A stretch of 41,732 nt of DNA, from assembly GCA_017936885.1 (NCBI GenBank), contig JAGBEO010000009.1, positions 1 to 41,732 of the forward strand, written 5' to 3'. A model generated the notes under the pieces. It did no database searches. It was given only the letters and a program-made list of their open reading frames with translations, and was not told where the DNA came from. This stretch comes from Lachnospiraceae bacterium. Its GTDB lineage: Bacteria; Bacillota; Clostridia; Lachnospirales; Lachnospiraceae. This document shows, piece after piece, positions 14,770 to 23,090 of the stretch; the first letter of the stretch is position 1, and each line of letters opens with the position of its first letter. The position numbers and the translations under genes are program-made.

Positions 14770-16626
14770 TTAAACTCCTGTTTGCAGGATCAGTCTGTCG
14801 TAAACTTCCGTTAATACCGAAATCATCTTAGATGCTAACGTATAAGAATTCTGATATTTAACCAGACTTACCGCTTCCTCATCCTCATCCACACCGGAAA
14901 TAGATGTTCTCTGGTTGTCTATACTTGTCTCCAAGCTGTAATAAGTAGCATAAAAAGTATTGGCATTGCTTGCATTCAGTGCCGCATCGGAAAGTACACA
15001 CTCTAAGAATCCGCCTGCATCTCTTCCGCGGAAGCTGAACTGGTTTACATCACTCATCATCGAGATCACTTTCTTAACCTGTTCGCACTGTTCTACACCG
15101 TCAATCTCTTCTCCGTTCTCGTCTACCTTATCCGAGATACTGCCTCTTGTTCCGAGCAGGGATGCATCCTTAATCAATTCATTCATAATCGCCAGATTGC
15201 CGGACGTCATATAATAATAGCCTTTACCGTCCTTTCTGGAATCATTCAGCTCATCCTCAGTGTACTGCCCGTTATCAGTCACATAATCAGCAGTAAAAAG
15301 AATGCCGGCATCCTCATCTGCTGCCGTAATACCATCTGTAAAGATATCATTTACTTTATGGGCAAAGTCACGAATCCACTCATTCATCTGTGCCATATAG
15401 TAGGGAATGCCCTGATAATTAACCTCATCGCCGACCGTAGCCGTCTGGTAATTCTTAGCCGGTGTAATTGCCATATCGCTGGCTGCATTATCAATAATAA
15501 ACGTATATACACCATCGCCCTGATAAGACCAGTCCGTATAGTAAAATAACTGATCTCCTATGTTGATGATACCGCCGGTGTCTGAGAGATTACACTTATT
15601 CATATCACTCAGATAAGAGGCGGTGGTCTGAATAGTCACCCTGCTGGTAGCTCCCCCGTAAAGTATATCGGTGGCCGTACCCTGAAAATACTCACCGTTA
15701 TTACCATCGCGCATCTGGATCAGACCTTTCAGTTCTCCTCCCATAGATGCATTGTATAATCCGAAATCCAAACCATTATCCCAACGAATATCATACAAAC
15801 CGTCTATATCGGTCAGATTTACCTTCTCTTCCTTCGAACGCGCCTCACATATCAGTTGGTTGTAATCATCCTGATCTACCAGTGTCTGTCCGCCGGCAAT
15901 TCTGATAATGCACCTCTTGGCATTCGTCTCGTTGCCGAGCTGGTCATAGATCGGCAGCTCTTTTACATCCACATCTACAATGGCAGATAATTCATCGATC
16001 AGGTTATCTCTCTTATCACGCAGCTCATTGGCGATGGTTCCTGTAATCTCAATGGTATTAATCTGTTTATTAACCGTTGCCAGATCCTGCGCAATAGAAT
16101 TGATGTGGTCTACACGCATTTTAATCTCATCATTCACATCCGCCTGCATATTCTGCAGATCACCGTACATATTATTGAAATAATCCGTCAGACTCTTTGC
16201 CGCAGAGATAAACTGTGCTTTCGTGGAAGTACTGCTGGCGTTCTTGGTGATCTCCTGTAACGTAACACCCAACTGGTCAAAAACCGATTTGAATCCGGTC
16301 GTTCCGTCATCATTCAGATAATCTTCCAGCATTCTGCAATAATATGCCTTCGTATCATATTCTCCGAGTTTGGTCTCATTGTCGCGGAATTTATTGTCAT
16401 AGAAACTGTCACGGATACGCTCGATTGCAATCGTATTGACACCGGCACCGGCACAACCGTAGGTAGCAAACACGCGCAACGGATCCATCGCTTCCTGCTT
16501 GACCTGCTGACGGCTGTATCCTAATGTGTTGACATTACTGATATTATTCGCTGTTGTATTCAGTGCAGCATTGGCAGCCCTGAGCCCTGATGCTGCAATA
16601 TGTAATCCAAAAAAAGTAGATGCCAT
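14770..16626 (-). CDS. flgK: Hook-associated protein FlgK (HAP1), 618-aa copy
   Basis: A 618-aa HAP1. It starts with the rod/hook/HAP signature (GLHIAASGLRAANAALNTTANNISNVNTLGYSRQQV) and ends with the matching C-terminal helix (EAVSLVKYQNSYTLASKMISVLTEVYDRLI). The central D2/D3 part is variable and Asp-rich. RBS AGAGGTGAG is close to the ATG. It lies 44 bp after another FlgK paralogue (16671-18317), an arrangement in which two junction proteins could form a mixed or two-layer hook-filament joint. The symbol is used for family membership; which of the two is the functional equivalent of FlgK is not decided by sequence. Confidence 0.92.
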   Translation of the reverse strand: MASTFFGLHIAASGLRAANAALNTTANNISNVNTLGYSRQQVKQEAMDPLRVFATYGCAGAGVNTIAIERIRDSFYDNKFRDNETKLGEYDTKAYYCRMLEDYLNDDGTTGFKSVFDQLGVTLQEITKNASSTSTKAQFISAAKSLTDYFNNMYGDLQNMQADVNDEIKMRVDHINSIAQDLATVNKQINTIEITGTIANELRDKRDNLIDELSAIVDVDVKELPIYDQLGNETNAKRCIIRIAGGQTLVDQDDYNQLICEARSKEEKVNLTDIDGLYDIRWDNGLDFGLYNASMGGELKGLIQMRDGNNGEYFQGTATDILYGGATSRVTIQTTASYLSDMNKCNLSDTGGIINIGDQLFYYTDWSYQGDGVYTFIIDNAASDMAITPAKNYQTATVGDEVNYQGIPYYMAQMNEWIRDFAHKVNDIFTDGITAADEDAGILFTADYVTDNGQYTEDELNDSRKDGKGYYYMTSGNLAIMNELIKDASLLGTRGSISDKVDENGEEIDGVEQCEQVKKVISMMSDVNQFSFRGRDAGGFLECVLSDAALNASNANTFYATYYSLETSIDNQRTSISGVDEDEEAVSLVKYQNSYTLASKMISVLTEVYDRLILQTGV

Positions 16627-16670
16627 GTTCTCACCTCTGATTTTTAACTCTGGTTACTCTCTGTCTTACT

Positions 16671-18317
16671 CTATCCTCGTCCCAACTGAGTCAATATATG
16701 TTCCAGCATTTCACTGACTACATTGATATATCTGCTGGAAGCGTTATATGCATTCTGGAACATAATCATATTCTGCAATTCTTCGTCAGAAGACACTCCC
16801 ACAATCTGCTCTCTCGCATTTAAAATTGCATCGGTTGCCACAGTCTGGCTGTCCTGAATCGCTCTGAACACAGATCCTGCATTTGCCACCTGAGATACCA
16901 GGTTCTTATAGTAATCCCTGAAAGATACGGGCGTCTCTACGTTAGGATTCAGCGTATAGATTTTCTCTTCGAAAGCCGCCTTAAGCTCCTCCATCGTCTT
17001 CTGGTCTTCCGAGTGATCTCCCAACCGGAACGTTAACAGCGACGGATTCTGACGAAGTTCCATGTTAATCACAAGATTGCTGACTGTCCAACCCTCTTCA
17101 TCCACCGATTTTTCAAAAAGCTGATAGGGGTCTCCGTTTTCATCTCTCAGATAATCCGAACCCGGATTTCTCTGTTCTTCTCTTTCAGCCGCATTTGCCA
17201 GAATTCCGTTAATTTTGGTTACTACCGCATTGATGAGCTGATCGAACTCAGCTTCTATATTCATAACGATGGACTCAGCCACATTGCTGTTGTACCATCC
17301 TTCTTCATATTCGCCATCTTTATTGATATCTTTGATCTCACTGAAAGTGGCTCTATGGTCACCTCTCGCTAACAGGGTGCCCTTCAAAGAACCGATATCC
17401 GTATTTAAATCGGAAGATATCTTTTGGGTAAGATTAAATACTTTCGCTGACGCAATACCTTCTTCTGTTGCCACCGGCTGTCCATCCTCATCATAGTCGA
17501 AGTCAGCAAGCATAACCCAATACGGTGTATAGAACCCTGTCTTGGGATCTGTATAGAGCGCCACTTCATTAACCAGTCCACCCTTAACAAGATCAACACC
17601 CTCGAATTGCACGCTCACATATCCTACCATATCTTCCTTATAGGAAATATTACCCAGCTTAGCCAGTTCATCCAGCAGATAATTTCTGCGGTCCCGAAGG
17701 TCGTTGGCATGTTCCACATCTCCCGCTTCGATACCAACAATTTTTTCATTTAATGCCTCGATTTCCTGTGCATAACTGTTAATCTTATCGACATCTGTCT
17801 GTACCGTTCTGTTCAGGTTATCCTGATATTCGCACAGGCTGGTGTATACCGCTCCGGCTCTTGTCAGGAACTCATAGGAACGTGTTACAAACAGGTTCTG
17901 ATTCACGGAACTTGTAGGGTCCTTGCTCAATTCCTCAACCGCTGTCCATAAATTGGATAACGATACCGAAAATTCGTGCCCCTCATTCGATTCACCCAAT
18001 ATATATTCTATTTCCTCCAACGCACTCGTGGAAACATCATAAAAAGCATTCCGCCCCGATTCGCGCCGATAGTTCAAATCCAAAAAATAATCTCTTACTT
18101 GTCTTGTCTGGGAATAATTGACACCAAGACCCAACTGCTGCCAACTGGTGGACTGACTCTTGGAAATCGTCACATAAGTTCTGGTTCCCTGCGCCACCTG
18201 CTGCCTTGTATATCCTTCGGTGTCTAAGTTTGACATGTTGTGCGCTGTTGTATTCAGCGCATTATTTGATGTTTGTAATCCTGATACGCCTACATAAAGG
18301 CTGCCGAATAATGACAT
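16671..18317 (-). CDS. flgK: Hook-associated protein FlgK (HAP1), 548-aa copy
   Basis: A 548-aa HAP1 with the N-terminal signature SLYVGVSGLQTSNNALNTTAHNMSNLDTEGYTRQQVAQ and C-terminal helix DEELQNMIMFQNAYNASSRYINVVSEMLEHIL. FlgN, its normal chaperone, is encoded 21 bp upstream. It shares both termini with the 618-aa copy, but the middle parts look unrelated by eye, so this is an old duplication. RBS AGGACGG lies before the ATG. As part of the sigma-28 flgM operon it would be made late, with hook completion. Confidence 0.93.
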   Translation of the reverse strand: MSLFGSLYVGVSGLQTSNNALNTTAHNMSNLDTEGYTRQQVAQGTRTYVTISKSQSTSWQQLGLGVNYSQTRQVRDYFLDLNYRRESGRNAFYDVSTSALEEIEYILGESNEGHEFSVSLSNLWTAVEELSKDPTSSVNQNLFVTRSYEFLTRAGAVYTSLCEYQDNLNRTVQTDVDKINSYAQEIEALNEKIVGIEAGDVEHANDLRDRRNYLLDELAKLGNISYKEDMVGYVSVQFEGVDLVKGGLVNEVALYTDPKTGFYTPYWVMLADFDYDEDGQPVATEEGIASAKVFNLTQKISSDLNTDIGSLKGTLLARGDHRATFSEIKDINKDGEYEEGWYNSNVAESIVMNIEAEFDQLINAVVTKINGILANAAEREEQRNPGSDYLRDENGDPYQLFEKSVDEEGWTVSNLVINMELRQNPSLLTFRLGDHSEDQKTMEELKAAFEEKIYTLNPNVETPVSFRDYYKNLVSQVANAGSVFRAIQDSQTVATDAILNAREQIVGVSSDEELQNMIMFQNAYNASSRYINVVSEMLEHILTQLGRG

Positions 18318-18338
18318 ATATCTACCGTCCTCAACAAT

Positions 18339-18857
18339 CTATTGTTTGGCGTCAAAGGCCTTGTTGCTCATACCGATTACATCACCGGTATTATAAGCGC
18401 CCCTGTTATAATTAGCCGTCTCCGGCGCTTTCTTCAGGGATTGAAGAACATTCATATTAAACTGAACCATCTCCAGCGCACTCTGAATCAACTCCCGATT
18501 CTGCTCGTTGACCCTCTTCACGCTGCGTACGCTCAACTGCAGCTTATCAAATACAGCCGCAAGCTTGGCCTGCTCTTCCGGTCTTGCCGCCAACATTTTA
18601 ATCAAATCTACAATTTTCAGTTTGGTAACATCCTTGTTAAGCACATTAGCAATATCATTAACAGCTTCGTTTCTCTGACGATCCAGATGATTGATTCTGC
18701 TAACTATGATCTGCTCCTCATCCGTGATTTTCGCTAATTCATCTAAGTCCTCGGACACAATGACTGTTGTTTTCTTCATGGACAATGTTAAAAGATTCTC
18801 GTACTCCAGATTTTCCTTTTCTAAAACCTCGATCAAGGTCTCCATTAAACTTGCCAC
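18339..18857 (-). CDS. flgN: Flagellar export chaperone FlgN
   Basis: A 172-aa helical protein of the FlgN family: METLIEVLEKENLEYENLLTLS at the start, a long coiled coil (TDEEQIIVSRINHLDRQRNEAV), and the C-terminal helix with QNRELIQSALEMVQFNMNVLQSL, the usual substrate-binding part. It binds FlgK and FlgL in the cytoplasm and takes them to the export apparatus. The start is GTG at 18857, chosen because GGAGG is 7 nt upstream; the ATG four codons later has no RBS. It is second in the operon, 19 bp after flgM. Confidence 0.92.
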   Translation of the reverse strand: MASLMETLIEVLEKENLEYENLLTLSMKKTTVIVSEDLDELAKITDEEQIIVSRINHLDRQRNEAVNDIANVLNKDVTKLKIVDLIKMLAARPEEQAKLAAVFDKLQLSVRSVKRVNEQNRELIQSALEMVQFNMNVLQSLKKAPETANYNRGAYNTGDVIGMSNKAFDAKQ

Positions 18858-18876
18858 GCTATAACCTCCATTGTGT

Positions 18877-19158
18877 CTACAGACTTTCGATTTCTTCGTA
18901 TTTCTTCATTAATTTCTCTGCAAAGCTCTCTCCGCTTACCTGATAAGTACCATTCGCAATACTTGCTTTGAGAGGAGCTGTCAGTTCTGCCCTGATATCA
19001 TCAGCCGCTGCTACAGCGTTCTTCGCAGTCTGGATATCTTTACCGAAACTGGAAATCTGAATCTGGTCAGATGCCGCTTTCTTAGATGTCTGCTGCGCCT
19101 TGACAGTCTTCTTCGTACTATATAACTGCTGAACCTGTGTATAAGCTTCAATACGCAT
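18877..19158 (-). CDS. flgM: Anti-sigma-28 factor FlgM
   Basis: A 93-aa FlgM. The first half is polar and probably disordered (MRIEAYTQVQQLYSTKKTVK). The second half carries the sigma-binding helices (DDIRAELTAPLKASIANGTYQVSGESFAEKLMKKYEEIE), with IANGTYQVSGE being the family signature. FlgM holds sigma-28 inactive until it is removed, by export in many bacteria. AGGAGGAG precedes the ATG. It heads the flgM-flgN-flgK-flgK2-flgL-fliW-csrA operon and is read from a sigma-28 promoter, forming the usual negative loop. Confidence 0.95.
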   Translation of the reverse strand: MRIEAYTQVQQLYSTKKTVKAQQTSKKAASDQIQISSFGKDIQTAKNAVAAADDIRAELTAPLKASIANGTYQVSGESFAEKLMKKYEEIESL

Positions 19159-19215
19159 ATGGGACTCCTCCTTTCTGTCGTGCTAATCCTATATTTATGA
19201 ACCGTTTTAGCGGTT

Positions 19216-19238
19216 GTTCACTCTCTTCATTTGTGAAC
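19216..19238 (-). repeat. Inverted repeat in the flgM leader
   Basis: GTTCAC (19216-19221) and GTGAAC (19233-19238) are a 6-bp inverted repeat with an 11-nt loop. It lies between the sigma-28 promoter and the flgM start, next to a second small hairpin (AACCG/CGGTT just downstream in the mRNA). It may be an mRNA leader structure; no function can be assigned. Confidence 0.3.
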
Positions 19239-19249
19239 TGTTATTATTT

Positions 19250-19276
19250 GTATCGGATAAATTTGCAAAGACTTTA
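19250..19276 (-). promoter_or_regulatory. Sigma-28 promoter of the flgM operon
   Basis: On the minus strand TAAA (19276-19273), a 15-nt spacer and TCCGATAC (19257-19250) match the sigma-28 consensus in 10 of 12 positions. The TAAA box contains the stop codon of the receptor remnant, so the promoter sits exactly at the edge of the broken gene. Confidence 0.75.
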
Positions 19277-20418
19277 GGGCAGGCGGCACTTTTTTTCTGA
19301 CAGGTCAGGTAAGCCCACCTTTGCTGCACCGGAAAGCTGACCTCCCATCTGCCCCAGCACCTCCACTGCCTGTGCCTGATTTTCAGAAGATATTTTCAAA
19401 GAATCAGATACCTTCTCATTTTCACCTGATTGGGTGCTCAACCAGTCCTCCGTATCGCTAAGCTCAGATATGGTATTGCACATATGTGTAATAAACAGCT
19501 GCATATTGTTACTCATTATGGCAATTTCATCATTCCCTTTCACTTCCAGACTCTGGGAAAAATCGCCCTCTGCAATGCAGTCAATTACTTTCGTTGTCTT
19601 TTTAACCGGTCTTACTACGCTATTCATAATGCGGAGAGATATGAAAATCAAAGCAACCGCTGCCGCCATAGTGATCGCCGCCATGATCAGTTCCATTTTA
19701 TGCAATTCTGCGAGCATCTTCTGTTCTGTCACATAGGTAACCAGATACCAGTCTGTATGCTCTATCGGATTTAAACAGACATAATAAACGCACTGATTAA
19801 TCCGTTTCTGCCTTCCGAGAGGGCTTTGCCGATATTGCCATATAAAGTATCTTCTTGTGCTTCTCCCAAGATTACCGCTATCATTTCACTGTTCAGATGT
19901 GCAAGGATTGTCTGGCTTGCACCGGTCACCAGAAAAGCCTCCACTTCTTTTTGTGCTGCAATTTCTGCAATCAGTCCGGACACATAATCCAGATATACGT
20001 CGGTTGCCAGCACACGAACGGCATCGGGATAGTCTACATGTACTGATGCGCTGACACAGACTTGGCCGGTCATAGAATCATAATAGGGCTCTCCGAAAGC
20101 AAACGTATCATTGTCCTTACCGTCCACGTACCATTCTCTTTCTACCAATACCCAATCGTCCCCCAGAACCCAGCCTAAACCATCCAGATAAACACAACTG
20201 TCATCCCCCATATAGAGACCTACCGGATATGCTTCGTTCTTACCCACTGACTTTTCCATATATTTTAGAATTGCTGCATCATCAACAAAACTTCCTTCTT
20301 CAATCGTATCCTGATAAATCTGCAGTTCTCCGAATATTTGTGTCACCCATGCATTTATTTCTCCCCCATATGCCTGTGACTTTGCTTCCAATTTATCCTG
20401 TGATACTTTCAAAACCAC
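19274..20418 (-). pseudogene. Broken methyl-accepting chemotaxis protein
   Basis: Two open stretches on the minus strand are pieces of one chemoreceptor. The first (20418-19771) encodes a dCache-type extracellular sensor from its membrane-proximal start (VSQDKLEAKSQAYGGEINAW) through the ligand domain (EREWYVDGKDNDTFAFGEPY). About 19790 the frame shifts by one base. The second stretch, without a start, continues CVYYVCLNPIEHTDWYLVTY, then a transmembrane segment (MAAITMAAAVALIFISLRIM) and a HAMP domain (VVRPVKKTTKVIDCIAEGDFS). The N-terminal membrane helix is missing (an in-frame TAG precedes) and the whole methyl-accepting signalling domain is absent. The three lesions argue against function. 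A sequencing error could explain only the frameshift. Confidence 0.85.
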
Positions 20419-20508
20419 ATTTCTGGATAAAGCAAAAATGAAATGATGATAAGCCTGTAAAGTACCATCCTATTTCTGTAAATACGTTGTTTTATATACA
20501 GGTTCCTT

Positions 20509-21351
20509 TTACATTGTTTTAACCGCCACAACTGTAATATTATCTTTTTCTCCACGCCGTTTCACGCATTCAATTCCTTCCATCATCGCTCTGCGAATGG
20601 TAGTCCGATCAACCAACTCTTGAGCGGACATGATTTCTTCAAGTTCCTTTTCATTCAGTTTATGTGTAAATCCATCAGTACATAAAAGATAAATCGCAGA
20701 TTCTTCTATTTGTCCTTTTTGGTAGACCGGCAGTATATTTTCCTGCCCGCCTAAACATTGTAAAATAACATTTCGCCTAGGATCTGTTATGGCTTCTTCT
20801 GGTCTCAGCCTTCCTTCACGCACTTCTCTTGCCACCAGACTCTGATCGTCAGTCAACTGCTTAATTTCATTTTTTATGCAATATGCTCTGCTGTCTCCTA
20901 CTTGTGCTATCAGATATTGATTTCCCAAAAACAATACCATAGTCAATGTTGTTCCCAACTTTACTCCATTATTACATCCATATTCATATAGTATTCTATT
21001 TTGTTCACAGATTGTTTCATGTAACTTCTGAGATACTACATCTACTATAGTATCCTCAGACGATTCCATTACCATATTTATCAGAAAGAAATCAAACCAA
21101 TTATTTAAAAGCTGAATAGTGCTTCTACTTGCATATTCTCCATCCGCCAATCCTCCAACACCATCGCATACTGCTGCCATTACAATCGTTTGATCATTTC
21201 TACAGATTATTCTTGCACAACAGGCATCCTGATTTGAATTTCTGCTTATCCCAATGTCTGACAAGCATTCCAGTATATACTTGATTGGCTTACTATCAGG
21301 CATATGCTTATCCGTTTTTTTGTTGCCAAGCAGCACTGTATTTTCTTCCAT
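20509..21351 (-). CDS. PP2C-family Ser/Thr phosphatase
   Basis: A 280-aa PPM/PP2C phosphatase with all metal-site motifs: SDIGISRNSNQD (31-42), VCDGVGG (61-67), GTT (133-135), VGDSRAY (151-157), DDQSLV (168-173), LLCTDG (222-227) and KDNITVV (269-275). No membrane segment is seen, so it is cytosolic, although the first 20 residues are an extra polar tail (MEENTVLLGNKKTDKHMPDS) that also contains a TVLL motif. It is the last gene of the kinase-Tad-FHA locus, 43 bp after the vWA-FHA gene, and is expected to reverse the phosphorylation made by the kinase at 38528-41431. RBS AGGAA lies before the ATG. Confidence 0.93.
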   Translation of the reverse strand: MEENTVLLGNKKTDKHMPDSKPIKYILECLSDIGISRNSNQDACCARIICRNDQTIVMAAVCDGVGGLADGEYASRSTIQLLNNWFDFFLINMVMESSEDTIVDVVSQKLHETICEQNRILYEYGCNNGVKLGTTLTMVLFLGNQYLIAQVGDSRAYCIKNEIKQLTDDQSLVAREVREGRLRPEEAITDPRRNVILQCLGGQENILPVYQKGQIEESAIYLLCTDGFTHKLNEKELEEIMSAQELVDRTTIRRAMMEGIECVKRRGEKDNITVVAVKTM

Positions 21352-21394
21352 ACACCATTCCTGTTATCTACATCATTTTATAACGCTATGTGTT

Positions 21395-22987
21395 CTAAAT
21401 CGGTATAAATTCAACGCACAATTCAACTTCTCCAATTCGGACTTTATTTCCTGATAATAATTCTGTTTCTGTATGAATCATAACATCGTTTAGATATGTA
21501 TGATTCACAGACTGTAAATCTTTGATAAAAAACCGATTATTTCTCACACTAAATTCGCAATGTTGTCCGGAAATTGTTTTACTATAATCTATTGCAATGT
21601 TTACTTTGTCCACATTACGTCCGACAATTACTTTCGTATCTAGCGGATATTTAAAAATCTTATCAGGACTTTTCTGATCTCTTAGAACCAAAAGATACCT
21701 TCCATCTAACAAAACGGTGCCCTCTTGATCCCTCTCCTCGCCAGATACAGGTCGCTGATCATATAATGGCACCTGGTCTGATAAGGGTACCTGAAGCGGA
21801 ACCAACGGCGTGGTTTTGGATATTGTTTTAGTCCTCTTCTGCCCCTCTTTCTCCGCTTTTTTATCTTTTTTCTTCAGAATTATACATAAGCTAATACCCG
21901 CTGCTACAATAACTAATACAGCTACTATTTTAAACATATTACTATGTACATTCTGAACAGTTTCTGGCTCTTCTATTATAGGTTCCTCTTCTATGGGTTC
22001 CTCTTCTTGCAGTATTTCCTCCTCTATTACTTCTGTTGCTGTTTCTTCAGATTTATCTTCAACAACAGGTTCTGGTTCTTCTGTTATTTGAATAGAAAAC
22101 GGCATTGTCACCTGTGCCGTAACATCATATTCTCCATCATCAGTATGTATTGTAAAAAGAGAATTTCTAGTACTTCCGTCTCGCAGTGGCTCTGGGACTT
22201 CTGCTTCGATACAAATCAGATTATTGTCACTCATCAACTGACTTGTCAGCTCCGTGATATCATTCATATCGTCCAGCAAAAACTCCTGTCCATGTGTTAT
22301 TCTCGACAACGCAAACATATTCTCCAGTTCTGTTTGATTTTCTTTATAAATATGTCCCAATGTATACACAGGATGCAAATTCTCTTTTAGTTTATCTAGT
22401 AATTCTTCTTTCGTAATTCCTATCGGCTTATTGTCAACACCATCAGAAATAACAAGGAAACGGGTATATGTACTATCTTCTTTAATTTCATCTAAAAGAT
22501 TAAAGAGAATATCTGTAAGATATGTATCCTGATTATTAAATTCTATGGAGTCAATTGCTGATAATAATGCATCTTTATCCGTAGATTTTCGCTGAAGAAA
22601 TTGAATATCTTCTCCAAAAGTTGCTATACTGATCTCTTCTTTCTCATCTTTGAATTCTATATATTGTCTTAAAAATTCTATTGCCTTGCTTTTATTATCT
22701 TCCGAAATTGACAACGAATTATCCATCAATATAATAGTATGAATTGTCTCACCCATATCACTGATTGTTCCATATGTAACAGAATCACAGGGAGTCGTTG
22801 CTATTTGATAATCTATCTGTTCTGGTTTTTCGTTTCCTTTTATGTAAGCAATAACCTTATCTTCATTAGTTGTAACCTGTTGTAATTGATAAATTTCTTC
22901 TGCTTTCACCTGCATAGTGCAAAACGCTAGCATCAACATAGCTGTTACGATCAAATATGCACTCCTGACCTTTTTTAATTTCCGCAT
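21395..22987 (-). CDS. Membrane vWA-domain protein with cytosolic FHA domain
   Basis: A 530-aa protein. Signal peptide about 1-29 (ending MQVKA); extracytoplasmic von Willebrand A domain about 82-255 with MIDAS-type DNSLS (89-93) and LVISDGVDN (178-186); a Glu-rich spacer (about 303-345); one transmembrane helix (351-371); a basic cytosolic linker; a TVLL motif (T424); and a C-terminal FHA domain (about 445-525) that keeps GR (456-457), SxxH (473-476) and Asn (495). The frame is open to 23086, but AAAGGAG before the ATG at 22987 and the signal peptide fix the start. It could link adhesion or matrix binding outside with phosphothreonine recognition inside. Confidence 0.88.
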   Translation of the reverse strand: MRKLKKVRSAYLIVTAMLMLAFCTMQVKAEEIYQLQQVTTNEDKVIAYIKGNEKPEQIDYQIATTPCDSVTYGTISDMGETIHTIILMDNSLSISEDNKSKAIEFLRQYIEFKDEKEEISIATFGEDIQFLQRKSTDKDALLSAIDSIEFNNQDTYLTDILFNLLDEIKEDSTYTRFLVISDGVDNKPIGITKEELLDKLKENLHPVYTLGHIYKENQTELENMFALSRITHGQEFLLDDMNDITELTSQLMSDNNLICIEAEVPEPLRDGSTRNSLFTIHTDDGEYDVTAQVTMPFSIQITEEPEPVVEDKSEETATEVIEEEILQEEEPIEEEPIIEEPETVQNVHSNMFKIVAVLVIVAAGISLCIILKKKDKKAEKEGQKRTKTISKTTPLVPLQVPLSDQVPLYDQRPVSGEERDQEGTVLLDGRYLLVLRDQKSPDKIFKYPLDTKVIVGRNVDKVNIAIDYSKTISGQHCEFSVRNNRFFIKDLQSVNHTYLNDVMIHTETELLSGNKVRIGEVELCVEFIPI

Positions 22988-23090
22988 ACAAATCTCCTTT
23001 CTCAAACTGAAAATTTTACATGTAAATTCTGCATATATCACGCTAAACATAACTACACAGACACAAATTATGCATAATATGAACAACTTC

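Noticed and set aside
19274-19732. Separate small membrane protein with HAMP domain
   Set aside because: Reading upstream in the same frame continues the receptor sensor domain without a start, so it is the second half of a frameshifted chemoreceptor, not its own gene.
21944-22390. 148-aa plus-strand ORF rich in Phe, Tyr and Cys
   Set aside because: Shadow of the vWA-FHA gene, antisense to its Glu-rich stalk, with no plausible start or family.
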